From Luteimonas aquatica (GTDB lineage: Bacteria > Pseudomonadota > Gammaproteobacteria > Xanthomonadales > Xanthomonadaceae), in contig NZ_JALBFU010000002.1 of the NCBI RefSeq assembly GCF_022662575.1, forward strand, positions 1-64,000: a DNA stretch of 64,000 nucleotides, written 5' to 3'. Within the stretch, counting starts at the first letter, position 1, and each line of letters starts with the position of its first letter. Under the pieces are notes generated by a model, which saw nothing but the letters and a program-made list of their open reading frames with translations, did no database searches and was not told the origin of the DNA. Made by a program: the position numbers and the translations under genes. Below are positions 8,996 to 18,003 of this stretch, in pieces.

Positions 8996-9020
8996 GGAAA
9001 GGGGAAAATCCCCCCTCTCC
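8996..9020 (+). terminator. Possible hairpin after the autotransporter gene
   Basis: GGAAAGGGG (8996-9004) can pair with CCCCTCTCC (9012-9020) with one mismatch. It lies ten bases after the autotransporter stop. No clear T run follows, so termination is only possible, not shown. Confidence 0.3.
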
Positions 9021-9139
9021 GAATCCAGCCCGAGGCATGAAAACGGATTCATTTGATCGGGGAGGACTTGTGGCCTAGGTCACGGTCCCGGGCAGCGGCT
9101 AGGATGCGGGGTCTTCCGACCATCGCACAGGAGTGCCGA

Positions 9140-12037
9140 ATGTCCTTCGCCCGCCGCCACCATCCGCTCGGCGCCCCGCGCCGTCCCCGCGCCGCCCTGC
9201 TCGCGCTCGCCCTGGGCGCCGCCCTCGGCGGCCTGGCGCCGACCTCGGTGGTCGCCGCGCCGGCGACGGCCAAGGTCGACATCGCCTACGAGGAGTTCAC
9301 CCTGCCCAACGGGCTGCGGGTGATCGTGCACACCGACCGCAAGGCGCCGATCGTGGCGGTGAACATCTGGTACCACGTCGGCAGCAAGGACGAGCCGGCC
9401 GGACGCAGCGGCTTCGCGCACCTGTTCGAGCACCTGATGTTCAACGGCTCGGAGAACCACCGCGGCGAGTTCTTCGAGCCCTTCGAGCTGGTCGGCGCCA
9501 CCGACATGAACGGCACCACCAACAGCGACCGCACTAACTACTTCGAGAACGTACCCACCACCGCGCTGGACATGGCGCTGTGGATGGAGTCCGACCGCAT
9601 GGGGCACCTGCTCGGCGCGATCGACCAGAAGACCCTGGACGAGCAGCGCGGCGTGGTGCAGAACGAGAAGCGCCAGGGCGAGAACCAGCCCTACGGCCAG
9701 GTGTGGGAAAAGCTTTCGCAGGCGATGTATCCCAAGGGCCATCCCTACCACCACACCACGATCGGCTCGATGAGCGATCTCAACGCCGCCTCGCTGGAGG
9801 ACGTGAAGAACTGGTTCCGCACCTGGTACGGCCCCAACAACGCCGTGCTGGTGCTGGCCGGCGACATCGACGTGAAGACCGCCAAGGAGAAGGTGGCCAG
9901 GTACTTCGGCGACATCCCGGCCTCGCCGAGCATGGCGCAGCCGAAGGTGGACGTGGCCCGGCGCAGCGAGAACACCCGCGAGGTGATGCAGGACAAGGTG
10001 CCGCAGACGCGCGTGTACCGCGTGTGGAACGTGGCCGAGGTCGGCACCGTCGACAACGACCGCCTGCAGCTGTTCTCGCAGATCCTGGGCGGCAGCCAGT
10101 CCTCGCGCCTGGACAAGCGCCTGCTGCACGAGGAGAAGCTGGTCGACAGCGTCGGCACCGACATGGAGACGCAGCAGCTGGGCTCCAACTTCATCATCAC
10201 CGCCAACGTCAAGCAGGGCGTGGACCCGGCCAAGGTGGAGGCGATCATCGACGAGGAGCTGAAGAAGCTCGTCGCCGAGGGCCCGAGCGCGGCCGAGCTG
10301 GCGCAGGCCAAGACCATGTTCCGCGCCGGCTTCGTGCGCGGCATCGAGCGCATCGGCGGCTTCGGCGGCAAGGCCGACGCGCTGGCCTCGTGCGCGGTGT
10401 ACGAGACCGATCCCGGCTGCTTCCGCAAGTCGCTGGCCAACGTCGCCGACAGCAGCGCCGAGCAACTCAAGGCCGTGGGCGGCCAGTGGCTCGGCGCGGG
10501 CAGCCACACCCTGGTGGTGCAGCCCGGCGCGCGCACCGCGCTGGCCGAGGAGCCGAGCCAGACCCCGACGCCGCTGACGCTGCCGGCGGCCGATCCGAAG
10601 TACACGACCACCGCCAGCGACGTCGATCGCAGCAAGGGCGTGCAGGTGCCCTCGCAGTTCCCGGAGCTGAAGTTCCCGCAGCTGCAGCGCGCCACGCTCA
10701 AGAACGGCACCAAGCTGATCCTGGCCGAGCGCCGCGGCCTGCCGGTGGTGCAGATGAGCTACGAGTTCAAGGGCGGCTCGGCCAGCGACATCGAGCTGGG
10801 CCGTCAGCCCGGCCAAGGGGCCACGCTGGGCGCGGCCAGCTTCGCCATGGGCATGCTCGACGAGGGCGCCGGCGACCTGGGCGCGCTCGACTTCGCCAAC
10901 CGCGCCGAATCGCTGGGCGCGCGCCTGGGCGCGGGCGCGGCGATCGACGGCAGCAACGCCTCGCTCTCGGCGCTGAAGGAAAATCTGGACGCCTCGGTCG
11001 GGCTGTTCGCCACCATGCTGCGCCAGCCGCGCTTCGACCAGAAGGAGATCGACCGCGTCAAGGCGACCTGGATCGCCGGCATCCAGCAGGAGAAGGCGCG
11101 CCCGAACGGCGCCGCGCAGCGCGTGCTGCCGCCGCTGCTGTACGGCGCCGGCCATCCCTACGCCATCCCCTTCAGCGGCACCGGCACCGAGGCCTCGATC
11201 CAGGCGCTGAGCCGCGACAACCTGGTCGCCTACCAGCGCACCTGGCTGCGGCCGGAGGACGCCACGCTGATCGTGGTCGGCGACACCACGCTCAAGGAGA
11301 TCGTGCCGCTGCTGGACAAGCACTTCGGCGACTGGAAGGGCGAGGGCGAGGCCACGGCCGCCACGGCCATTCCCGAGGTCGCGCGTCCGGCCAAGCCGCG
11401 CGTGTTCCTGATCGACCAGCCGGGCGCGGTGCAGGCCACGATCCTGGCCGGCGAGCTGGTGCCCTCGACCAAGGACGCGGGCGCGGTGAAGCTCGACATC
11501 GCCAACTCGGTGCTCGGCGGCGAGTTCTCCTCGCGCCTGAACATGAACCTGCGCGAGGACAAGCACTGGGCCTACGGCGCCTACAGCTTCAGCTCGGGCG
11601 CGATCGGGCAGCGGCCGTGGATCGCCTTCGCGCCGGTGCAGATCGACAAGACCGCCGACTCGCTGAAGGAGCTGCAGCGCGAGATCGGCGACTACGTCAC
11701 CGGCAAGAAGCCGCCGACCGCCGCCGAGGTGTCGAAGATCCAGGCCACCGAGATCCGCGGCCTGCCGGGCGCCTACGAGACCTCGGCCGCGGTGATGGGC
11801 ACCATCGGCGGCATCGTCCGCTACGGCCGTCCCGACGACTACGTGTTCCAGCGCAAGGCCGAGATCGAGGGCCTGACCCCGGCGCAGGTGGCCGAGGCGG
11901 CCAAGACCATCGACGCCAACGCCCTGACCTGGGTGGTGGTCGGCGACCTGAAGCAGATCGAGCAGCCGATCCGCGCGCTGAACGTCGGCGAGGTCCAGGT
12001 GGTCGACGCCGACGGCAAGGCCGCAGGCGGCAACTGA
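9140..12037 (+). CDS. M16-family zinc metallopeptidase (insulinase/pitrilysin type), periplasmic
   Basis: The protein has 965 residues and two M16 halves. After a signal peptide (hydrophobic LLALALGAALGGLAP, cleavage near VVAA/PA) the first half carries the inverted zinc motif HLFEH (His94, Glu97, His98). The downstream NEKRQGENQ supplies the likely third zinc ligand, Glu. The second half, from about residue 520, lacks HxxEH and should form the non-catalytic lid, as in bacterial pseudo-dimeric M16 enzymes. SRLDKRLLHEE and SSRLNMNLREDKHWAYGA are the usual C-terminal subdomain motifs of the two halves. I chose ATG at 9140, which has CAGGAG seven bases upstream and places the signal peptide correctly; a longer frame begins at 9053. 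Its role is probably peptide degradation in the cell envelope. A strong terminator follows. Confidence 0.93.
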   Translation: MSFARRHHPLGAPRRPRAALLALALGAALGGLAPTSVVAAPATAKVDIAYEEFTLPNGLRVIVHTDRKAPIVAVNIWYHVGSKDEPAGRSGFAHLFEHLMFNGSENHRGEFFEPFELVGATDMNGTTNSDRTNYFENVPTTALDMALWMESDRMGHLLGAIDQKTLDEQRGVVQNEKRQGENQPYGQVWEKLSQAMYPKGHPYHHTTIGSMSDLNAASLEDVKNWFRTWYGPNNAVLVLAGDIDVKTAKEKVARYFGDIPASPSMAQPKVDVARRSENTREVMQDKVPQTRVYRVWNVAEVGTVDNDRLQLFSQILGGSQSSRLDKRLLHEEKLVDSVGTDMETQQLGSNFIITANVKQGVDPAKVEAIIDEELKKLVAEGPSAAELAQAKTMFRAGFVRGIERIGGFGGKADALASCAVYETDPGCFRKSLANVADSSAEQLKAVGGQWLGAGSHTLVVQPGARTALAEEPSQTPTPLTLPAADPKYTTTASDVDRSKGVQVPSQFPELKFPQLQRATLKNGTKLILAERRGLPVVQMSYEFKGGSASDIELGRQPGQGATLGAASFAMGMLDEGAGDLGALDFANRAESLGARLGAGAAIDGSNASLSALKENLDASVGLFATMLRQPRFDQKEIDRVKATWIAGIQQEKARPNGAAQRVLPPLLYGAGHPYAIPFSGTGTEASIQALSRDNLVAYQRTWLRPEDATLIVVGDTTLKEIVPLLDKHFGDWKGEGEATAATAIPEVARPAKPRVFLIDQPGAVQATILAGELVPSTKDAGAVKLDIANSVLGGEFSSRLNMNLREDKHWAYGAYSFSSGAIGQRPWIAFAPVQIDKTADSLKELQREIGDYVTGKKPPTAAEVSKIQATEIRGLPGAYETSAAVMGTIGGIVRYGRPDDYVFQRKAEIEGLTPAQVAEAAKTIDANALTWVVVGDLKQIEQPIRALNVGEVQVVDADGKAAGGN

Positions 12038-12092
12038 GCCCCGGCGGCGCCAGCCGGCCGCGGACGATCCGGCCGCCGCGTTGTACGCACGA

Positions 12093-12128
12093 GACGATGC
12101 CCGCCACAATGGCGGGCATCGTCGTTTT
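12093..12128 (+). terminator. Intrinsic terminator after the M16 peptidase gene
   Basis: A perfect 14-bp stem (GACGATGCCCGCCA, 12093-12106, with TGGCGGGCATCGTC, 12110-12123) closes a CAA loop and is followed by GTTTT. It ends the peptidase transcript just before the ribosome-binding site of the next small gene. Confidence 0.75.
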
Positions 12129-12144
12129 CCGGCAGGAGGTGGTC

Positions 12145-12471
12145 GTGATCGTTTCCCGAAGCTGCAAGGGCGCCCTGATCGGCGCGCTGGTCCTGGCCAC
12201 CGGCGCCTGCACCTGGGTGCACATGGCGCCCGGCGCCTCCGCGGTGAAGGTGCTCACCGCCGCCCCGTCCGGCTGCGAGAAGCGCGGCGACATCACCGTC
12301 TCGGTCACCAGCAAGGTCGCGCTCTACGACCGCAACGCCCTGCGCGTGCGCGAGGAGCTGGAAACGCTGGCGCGCAACGAGGCCGCCGGCATCGACGCCG
12401 ACACGGTCAACCCGATCGACCAGCCGGCCAACGGCAACCAGACCTTCGCGGCGTGGAAGTGCAAGCGCTGA
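12145..12471 (+). CDS. Small lipoprotein, DUF4156-like
   Basis: Short secreted protein of 108 residues. The signal GALIGALVLATGAC suggests lipidation at Cys22, although the lipobox is weak (Thr at -3). The mature part has SGCEKRGDITVSV and ends AAWKCKR. The paired cysteines and the conserved spacing resemble DUF4156 (YjeI-like) envelope lipoproteins of unknown function. The start is GTG at 12145, with AGGAGG (12134-12139) five bases upstream; GTG at 12139 is possible but would overlap that site. The terminator hairpin of the peptidase gene lies directly upstream, so this gene either has a promoter within that hairpin region or depends on read-through. No function can be assigned. Confidence 0.75.
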   Translation: MIVSRSCKGALIGALVLATGACTWVHMAPGASAVKVLTAAPSGCEKRGDITVSVTSKVALYDRNALRVREELETLARNEAAGIDADTVNPIDQPANGNQTFAAWKCKR

Positions 12472-12650
12472 GGCCTTGAGGGGCAGGGCGCCCGGCGCCG
12501 GCAACCGGACCGGGGCGGCGGGCGTTCCGGCCGGAGGGGCCGGCCGGGGCCAGGATTCAGAATTCCGCGACCGGCACACTGTACGCATGCGCACGGTCCC
12601 CGAAACCAGTACCCTATGTGCCCTTTTGCCAGCCTGATGGCGGCCAGCCC

Positions 12651-13673
12651 ATGCTCTTCCAACACGTCGCCATCGCCGGTCTGGCGCATATCGATGCCCC
12701 CCGGCGGCTCTCCAGCCAGGAGATCAATATCCGCCTGAAGCCGACCCTGGACCGGCTGAAGATCAAGGCGGACATGCTGGAGACCATCGCCGGCGTCAGC
12801 GCGCGCCGCCTCTGGGACGGCGACGTCAAGCCCTCCGACGCCGCCACCCTGGCCGGCGTGAAGGCCCTGGCCGACGCCGCCATCGAGCCGGACCGCATCG
12901 GCCTGCTGGTCAACACCTCGGTCAGCCGCGACTTCCTGGAGCCGTCCACCGCCAGCATCGTCGCCGGCAACCTGCGCCTGGGCGAGAACTGCCAGAACTT
13001 CGACGTCGCCAACGCCTGCCTGGCCTTCCTCAACGGCATGGACATCGCCAGCCGCATGATCGAGCGCGGCGAGATCGACTACGCCCTGGTGGTCGACGGC
13101 GAAACCGCCGACCTCGCCTACGAGAAGACCCTCGACCGCCTGACCCGCGCCGACGTCACCGCCGAGCAGATGCGCGACGAGATCGCCACGCTCACCCTCG
13201 GCTCCGGCGCCGCCGCCATGGTGCTGGCGCGCGCCGAGCTGGCGCCCGGCGCGCCGCGCTACCGCGGCGGCGTGACCCGCTCGGCCACTGAGTGGAACCA
13301 TCTGTGCCAGGGCGACCTGCACCACGACCGCATGGTCGCCGACGGCCGCATGCTGATGATCGAAGGCCTCAAGCTCGGCCACAAGACCTTTGCCGCCGCC
13401 AAGCAGGCGCTGGGCTGGGTGGTGGACGAGCTCGACGAATTCGTCATCCACCAGGTCAGCAAGGCGCACACCAAGGCCTTCCTCAAGGCCTTCCGCATCG
13501 ATCCGAAGAAGGTGATGACCATCTTCGGCGAGCACGGCAACATCGGCCCGGCCTCGGTGCCGATCGTGCTGAGCAAGCTGCGCGAGATGGGACGGCTGAA
13601 GAAGGGCGACCGCGTGGCCCTGCTCGGCATCGGCTCGGGCCTGAACTGCTCGATGGCGGAAGTGGTGTGGTGA
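12651..13673 (+). CDS. oleA: OleA, thiolase-fold condensing enzyme of long-chain olefin synthesis
   Basis: The 340-residue protein is close throughout to Xanthomonas campestris OleA as recalled, beginning MLFQHVAIAGLAHIDAP. OleA joins two long-chain acyl-CoAs head to head in a non-decarboxylative Claisen condensation to give a 2-alkyl-3-ketoalkanoate. The catalytic set is complete: Cys123 in NACLAF, His267 in IHQVS, Asn297 in GEHGNIG and Glu97 in RDFLEPST, matching Cys143, His285, Asn315 and Glu117 of the studied enzyme. ATG at 12651 matches the known N terminus. The 179 bp upstream should hold the operon promoter; I could not pick a convincing -35/-10 pair. It is the first gene of oleABCD. 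The His-His pair in GDLHHDRM is a two-residue insertion relative to the X. campestris protein. Confidence 0.97.
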   Translation: MLFQHVAIAGLAHIDAPRRLSSQEINIRLKPTLDRLKIKADMLETIAGVSARRLWDGDVKPSDAATLAGVKALADAAIEPDRIGLLVNTSVSRDFLEPSTASIVAGNLRLGENCQNFDVANACLAFLNGMDIASRMIERGEIDYALVVDGETADLAYEKTLDRLTRADVTAEQMRDEIATLTLGSGAAAMVLARAELAPGAPRYRGGVTRSATEWNHLCQGDLHHDRMVADGRMLMIEGLKLGHKTFAAAKQALGWVVDELDEFVIHQVSKAHTKAFLKAFRIDPKKVMTIFGEHGNIGPASVPIVLSKLREMGRLKKGDRVALLGIGSGLNCSMAEVVW

Positions 13674-13759
13674 ACGGCGCCGCGCGCCGCCCGTCCATCG
13701 CCGCCGCTTCTCTGTCCTAACCCCGCTTCGCGCGCCGCAGCGGGTCTCCGTTCGGCCGG

Positions 13760-14683
13760 ATGTCGATCGCCATGCATTTCCCCGACTACCCCTTCGCCCC
13801 GCAGCGCTTCGAGGTGCGTCCCGGCATCGCGATGTCGTACCTGGACGAGGGCCCGCGCGAGGGCGAGGTGGTGGTGATGCTGCACGGCAATCCGTCGTGG
13901 AGCTACTACTGGCGGCACCTGGTGCTGGGCCTGCGCGAACCGGCGCCTGGCAAGGCCTATCGCTGCATCGTGCCCGACCACGTCGGCATGGGACTGTCCG
14001 ACAAGCCGGACGACGCGCGCTATCGCTATACCTTGCAATCGCGCGTCGACGACCTCGGCGCGCTGCTCGACCACCTCGGCATCGACGGCCCGCTGACGCT
14101 GGCCGTGCACGACTGGGGCGGCATGATCGGCTTCGGCTGGGCGCTCTCGCACGCCGCGCAGGTGCGGCGGCTGATCCTCACCAACACCGCCGCCTTTCCG
14201 CTGCCGGCGGAGAAGTCGATGCCCTGGCAGTTGACCTTCGGGCGCGATCTCGCGCTCGGCGGCGCGCTGATCCGCGCCTTCAACCTGTTCGCCGCCGGCG
14301 CCTCGCGGATCGGCGTGGCGCGGCGGATGCCGGCGGACGTGCGCCGCGCCTACGTCGCGCCCTACGACAGCTGGGCCCACCGCATCGCCACGCTGCGCTT
14401 CATGCAGGACATCCCGCTGCGCGCCGGCGATCCGGCCTGGGCGCTGGTGGAGGCTGCGGGGCGGCGCCTGCCGGAATTCGCCGACCGGCCGGCCTTCATC
14501 GGCTGGGGACTGCAGGATTTCGTCTTCGACCACCATTGCCTGGACACCTTCCGCCGCGCCCTGCCCAACGCGCGCGTGCAGGCCTACGCCGACGCCGCGC
14601 ACTACGTGCTGGAGGACAAGCACGAGGCGCTGGTGCCGATGATGCGCGCCTTCCTTGACGCGCATCCGTTGACGGGCGAGTGA
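13760..14683 (+). CDS. oleB: OleB, beta-lactone decarboxylase (alpha/beta hydrolase)
   Basis: This alpha/beta hydrolase of the haloalkane dehalogenase-like family has 307 residues. OleB converts the cis-beta-lactone made by OleC into a cis-olefin plus CO2, in a complex with OleC and OleD. The oxyanion region HGNPSWSYYWR is at about residues 42-52. The nucleophile is Asp118 in AVHDWGG and the catalytic His is about residue 281 in ADAAHYVLED. An aspartate nucleophile rather than serine is typical of OleB. The gene lies 86 bp after oleA and its stop is five bases before the oleC ATG. ATG at 13760 is chosen; ATG at 13772 (MHFPDYPF) is an equally plausible start. In some other bacteria oleB and oleC are fused; here they are separate, as in Xanthomonads. 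Confidence 0.95.
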   Translation: MSIAMHFPDYPFAPQRFEVRPGIAMSYLDEGPREGEVVVMLHGNPSWSYYWRHLVLGLREPAPGKAYRCIVPDHVGMGLSDKPDDARYRYTLQSRVDDLGALLDHLGIDGPLTLAVHDWGGMIGFGWALSHAAQVRRLILTNTAAFPLPAEKSMPWQLTFGRDLALGGALIRAFNLFAAGASRIGVARRMPADVRRAYVAPYDSWAHRIATLRFMQDIPLRAGDPAWALVEAAGRRLPEFADRPAFIGWGLQDFVFDHHCLDTFRRALPNARVQAYADAAHYVLEDKHEALVPMMRAFLDAHPLTGE

Positions 14684-14688
14684 GCGGC

Positions 14689-16395
14689 ATGACCGCCGTT
14701 CCCTGCAACATCGCCGCCGATCTGCCGACGCTGGCCGCCGAGCATCCCGACCGGATCGCGATGCGCTGCCCGGGCCGCGGCGGCTACGAGGTGACGCTGA
14801 GCTACGGCGAACTCGACGCGCGCAGCGACGCCATCGCCGCCGGACTCGACCGGCAGGGCATCCGCCGCGGCGTGCGCGCGGTGGTGATGGTGCGGCCGAC
14901 GCCGGAATTCTTCCTGCTGATGTTCGCGCTGTTCAAGGCCGGCGCGGTCCCGGTGCTGATCGATCCGGGTATCGACAAGCGTGCCTTGAAGCAATGCCTG
15001 CGCGAGGCGCAGCCGCAGGCCTTCATCGGCATCCCGCTCGCCCACCTCGGCCGCGTGCTGCTGGGCTGGGCGCGCTCGGCGCGCATCCGCATCACCACCG
15101 GGCGCTGGGCCTGGCTGGCCGACACCACGCTGGCGCGGGTGGAGCGGCAGGGTGAGAGGCTGCTTGCCAATACCCGGGCATCGCAGCTGGCCGCCACCGA
15201 GCCCGACGAGGTGGCGGCGATCGTCTTCACCAGCGGATCGACCGGCGTGCCCAAGGGCGTGGTCTACCGCCACCGCCACTTCGTCGCGCAGATCGAGATG
15301 ATGCGCCGCGCCTTCGACATGCAGCCGGGCGGCGTCGACCTGCCCACGTTTCCGCCCTTCGCGCTGTTCGATCCCGCGCTCGGGCTGACCTCGATCATTC
15401 CCGACATGGACCCCACGCGCCCGGCCTCGGCCGATCCGCGCAAGCTGCTGGCGGCGATCGAGCGCTTCGGCGTGACCCAGCTGTTCGGTTCGCCGGCGCT
15501 GATGCGGGTGCTCGCCGACCACGGCGCGCCGTTGAAGACGGTCAGGCGCATCACCTCGGCCGGCGCGCCGGTCCCGGCCGAGGTGGTGGAGAAGATGCGC
15601 GCGCTGATGCCCGGCGACGGCCAGTTCTGGACGCCCTACGGCGCCACCGAATGCCTGCCGGTGGCGACCATCGAGGGACGCGAGCTGATCGGCCTGCGCG
15701 CGCGCACCGAGGCCGGCGCCGGCACCTGCGTCGGCCGGCCGGTGCCGCCGAACGAGGTGCGGGTGATCCGCGTCACCGACGAGGCCATCGCGCAATGGAC
15801 CGGCGATCTCGTCGTGCAGGGCGGCCTGGTCGGCGAGATCACCGTGGCCGGACCGAGCGCCACCGACACCTATTTCAGCCGCGAGGCGCAGACGCGCCTG
15901 GCCAAGATCCGCGAGACCCTGCCCGACGGCGGCGAGCGCATCGTCCACCGCATGGGCGACCTCGGCTATTTCGACCGCGACGGTCGCCTGTGGTTCTGCG
16001 GCCGCAAGACCCAGCGCGTGGTCACCGCGACCGCGACGCTGTGCACCGAGCAGATCGAGCCGGTGTTCAACACCCATCCGCAGGTGCGGCGCACCGCGCT
16101 GGTGGGCATCGGCGGCTTCGGCGCGCAGGTGCCGGCGCTGTGCGTCGAGTTGCGCGAGGGCGTGGATGCCCGCGAATGGCCGCGCATCGCCGCGCAGCTG
16201 CGCCACCTGGGCGAGGGCCACGTGCACACGGCGAAGGTCGAGCGTTTCCTGCGCTATCCCCGGGCCTTCCCGGTCGACATCCGCCACAACGCCAAGATCG
16301 GCCGCGAGAAGCTCGCGGCGTGGGCGGCGAAACAGCCGCTCGCCGAGGCCGTCGAGCCGGATGCGGACGAGCGCTGGAACAAGGGGGGAAGGTGA
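14689..16395 (+). CDS. oleC: OleC, AMP-dependent beta-lactone synthetase
   Basis: The ANL-superfamily enzyme has 568 residues. It adenylates the 2-alkyl-3-hydroxyalkanoate from OleD and closes it to a beta-lactone. The AMP/P-loop motif [10 protein letters not shown] begins at residue 181. [10 protein letters not shown] (A5 region) and [19 protein letters not shown] (A7-A8 region with the ribose-binding Asp) are in the expected order. The A10 lysine region appears as [11 protein letters not shown] near the C terminus. ATG at 14689 lies five bases past the oleB stop; a GTG at 14680 overlapping that stop is an alternative. The last bases TGATG overlap the oleD start, so the two are translationally coupled. 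Acetyl-CoA synthetase-like or luciferase-like roles are unlikely, given the operon and conserved neighbours. Confidence 0.95.
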   Translation: MTAVPCNIAADLPTLAAEHPDRIAMRCPGRGGYEVTLSYGELDARSDAIAAGLDRQGIRRGVRAVVMVRPTPEFFLLMFALFKAGAVPVLIDPGIDKRALKQCLREAQPQAFIGIPLAHLGRVLLGWARSARIRITTGRWAWLADTTLARVERQGERLLANTRASQLAATEPDEVAAIVFTSGSTGVPKGVVYRHRHFVAQIEMMRRAFDMQPGGVDLPTFPPFALFDPALGLTSIIPDMDPTRPASADPRKLLAAIERFGVTQLFGSPALMRVLADHGAPLKTVRRITSAGAPVPAEVVEKMRALMPGDGQFWTPYGATECLPVATIEGRELIGLRARTEAGAGTCVGRPVPPNEVRVIRVTDEAIAQWTGDLVVQGGLVGEITVAGPSATDTYFSREAQTRLAKIRETLPDGGERIVHRMGDLGYFDRDGRLWFCGRKTQRVVTATATLCTEQIEPVFNTHPQVRRTALVGIGGFGAQVPALCVELREGVDAREWPRIAAQLRHLGEGHVHTAKVERFLRYPRAFPVDIRHNAKIGREKLAAWAAKQPLAEAVEPDADERWNKGGR

Positions 16396-17390
16396 TGCGC
16401 GTGCTGGTGACCGGCGGCGGCGGTTTCCTCGGCCAGGCCTTGTGCCGCGGCCTGGTCGCGCGCGGGCACGAGGTCACCAGCTTCAACCGCGGCCACTATC
16501 CCGCGCTCGAGGCCCTGGGCGTGCGCCAGTTGCGCGGCGACCTGGCCGACCGCGACGCGGTCGTCGCGGCCGCGGCGGGGATCGAGGCGATCTTCCACAA
16601 CGCCGCCAAGGCCGGCGCCTGGGGCAGCTACGAGCGCTATCACCAGGCCAACGTGGTCGGCACGCAGAACGTGCTGGCCGCCTGCCGCGCGCAGGGCGTG
16701 GGCAGGCTGATCCACACCTCCACCCCCAGCGTGACCCATCGCGCCACGCATCCGGTGGAGGGGGGCACCGGCGACACCGTGCCCTACGGCGATGATCTGA
16801 AGGCGCCGTACGCGCACACCAAGAAGCTCGCCGAGCAGGCCGTGCTCGCCGCCAACGACGCCGCGCTGGCCACCGTCGCGCTGCGCCCGCGCCTGATCTG
16901 GGGGCCGGGCGACAACCAGCTGCTGCCGCGCCTGGTGGAGCGCGCGCGCAGCGGCCGCCTGCGCCTGGTCGGCAACGGCGAGAACCGGATCGACACCACT
17001 TACATCGACAACGCCGCGCAGGCGCACTTCGACGCCTTCGCGCATCTGGCGCCGGGCGCGGCCTGCGCGGGACGGGCGTACTTCATCAGCAACGGCGAGC
17101 CGAAGACGCTGCGCGAGACGCTCAACAGCCTGCTGCGCGCGGCGGGGGCGCCGGAGATCGAGGAGACGCTGCCTTTCGGCGTCGCCTACGCCGCCGGCGC
17201 GGTCTGCGAGGCGCTGTGGACCCTGCTGCCCCTGCGCGGCGATCCGCCGATGACGCGGTTCCTGGCCGAGCAGCTCAGTACCGCGCACTGGTACGACATG
17301 GCGCCGGCCACGCGCGATTTCGGCTACGTGCCGCAGGTGAGTTTCGCGGAAGGGTTGGAGCGGTTGGCGGCTGCAAGCCGGTCGGCCTGA
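16395..17390 (+). CDS. oleD: OleD, NADPH-dependent 2-alkyl-3-ketoalkanoate reductase
   Basis: Extended SDR protein of 331 residues, related to 3-beta-hydroxysteroid dehydrogenases. It reduces the OleA product to the 2-alkyl-3-hydroxyalkanoate used by OleC. The nucleotide motif TGGGGFLG is at residues 6-13 and the catalytic pair is Tyr139 and Lys143 (YAHTK). HTSTPSV upstream provides the serine/threonine of the active site. The start is firm: the oleC stop TGA and this ATG share bases in TGATG (16393-16397). It closes the oleABCD operon. Downstream lies a 613-bp region without genes that carries the inverted structured repeats, and GCTTTG/CAAAGC near 17407-17427 could form a small hairpin at the transcript end. 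Confidence 0.95.
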   Translation: MRVLVTGGGGFLGQALCRGLVARGHEVTSFNRGHYPALEALGVRQLRGDLADRDAVVAAAAGIEAIFHNAAKAGAWGSYERYHQANVVGTQNVLAACRAQGVGRLIHTSTPSVTHRATHPVEGGTGDTVPYGDDLKAPYAHTKKLAEQAVLAANDAALATVALRPRLIWGPGDNQLLPRLVERARSGRLRLVGNGENRIDTTYIDNAAQAHFDAFAHLAPGAACAGRAYFISNGEPKTLRETLNSLLRAAGAPEIEETLPFGVAYAAGAVCEALWTLLPLRGDPPMTRFLAEQLSTAHWYDMAPATRDFGYVPQVSFAEGLERLAAASRSA

Positions 17391-17427
17391 GGTTCCTGGC
17401 TGGTGTTTGCTTTGTAAGAGCAAAGCG

Positions 17428-17606
17428 TTTCGTCCGCTGTCGCGGCCGAGTTCATTTCTTTTGCTGGCCCAAAAGAAACGAACCAAAGAAAACGGCCTTC
17501 CCCGACGAAGCACTCCCAAGACTTCATTGCTATCGGGATTTTTCGACTCGCCATCCTGGCTCGATCGAAAAACGGCGCACATCCCTGTGCGCCGCCCTAC
17601 GGGTCT
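17428..17606 (+). repeat. Structured intergenic repeat, left copy
   Basis: This is a 179-bp unit that recurs in inverted form at 17743-17922. Shared blocks include CGGCCGAGTTCATTTCTTTTG, CAAAAGAAACGAACC, CGACTCGCC and TCCTGGCTCGATCG. It has three internal hairpins: TTTCTTTTG with CAAAAGAAA; TTTTTCGA (17539-17546) with TCGAAAAA (17565-17572); and GGCGCAC (17574-17580) with GTGCGCC (17587-17593) around an ATCCCT loop. The last two stems differ in sequence from the right copy but remain paired there. Short frames through this DNA are not convincing genes. It looks like a small dispersed structured element, REP-like or RNA-like; no transposase is near. Confidence 0.85.
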
Positions 17607-17742
17607 TCGAGTGCTAATGGCACACAGACATCTTTAGGAGCAAAGCAAGCTGGGGTCCCAGCTTGCGCTGTGATTGGGAGTGAGGGCGGTGACAAGGCTG
17701 TTGCTTGCCTCTGAAAAATCTTTGCGCGCCCTTGCTCAATCC

Positions 17743-17922
17743 AGACCCGAAGGGCAGCGGGCAGGGATGCCCGCTGTTTTCCGATCGAGCCAGGAGGGCG
17801 AGTCGGAAAATCCCCTCAACCTCTCCGTTTTGGGGCTGACTTGTCGGGAAGGCGTTTTTCTTTGGTTCGTTTCTTTTGACGCCTTTCAAAAGAAATGAAC
17901 TCGGCCGCGCCAGCGGACGAAA
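17743..17922 (-). repeat. Structured intergenic repeat, right copy (inverted)
   Basis: Reverse-oriented partner of the unit at 17428-17606. On the plus strand it shows AGCGGGC (17756-17762) with GCCCGCT (17769-17775) and TTTTCCGA (17777-17784) with TCGGAAAA (17803-17810), which correspond to the two lower stems of the left copy. The TTCATTTCTTTTG...CAAAAGAAACGAACC block is also present. Between the copies, 17607-17742 holds GCAAGCTGGG/CCCAGCTTGC (17645-17666), a further small dyad, and nothing that looks coding. Confidence 0.85.
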
Positions 17923-17951
17923 GCTCTGCTTCAAAAAAGCAACGTCGGAAT

Positions 17952-17977
17952 AAAAAAGCCCCGGCTTGCCACAGGGC
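17952..17977 (-). terminator. Possible terminator after ddl
   Basis: On the minus strand GGCAAGCCGGGGCTTTTTTATT follows the ddl stop by about 30 bases. The AAGC/GCTT stem is short but the T run is strong. Weak call. Confidence 0.35.
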
Positions 17978-18003
17978 CATGCGCGAAAGCATGAGTAATG
18001 CGA

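Noticed and set aside
9080-12109. A 1009-codon open frame antisense to the M16 peptidase gene
   Set aside because: GC-rich codon bias opens antisense frames; the product is low-complexity Ala/Gly/Arg/His-rich and the plus-strand gene has clear M16 motifs.
17407-17934. Several short open frames through the inverted repeats, with KKRTKE-like peptides
   Set aside because: They read repeat DNA in different frames and both strands, lack ribosome-binding sites and would produce the same motif from a non-coding element.
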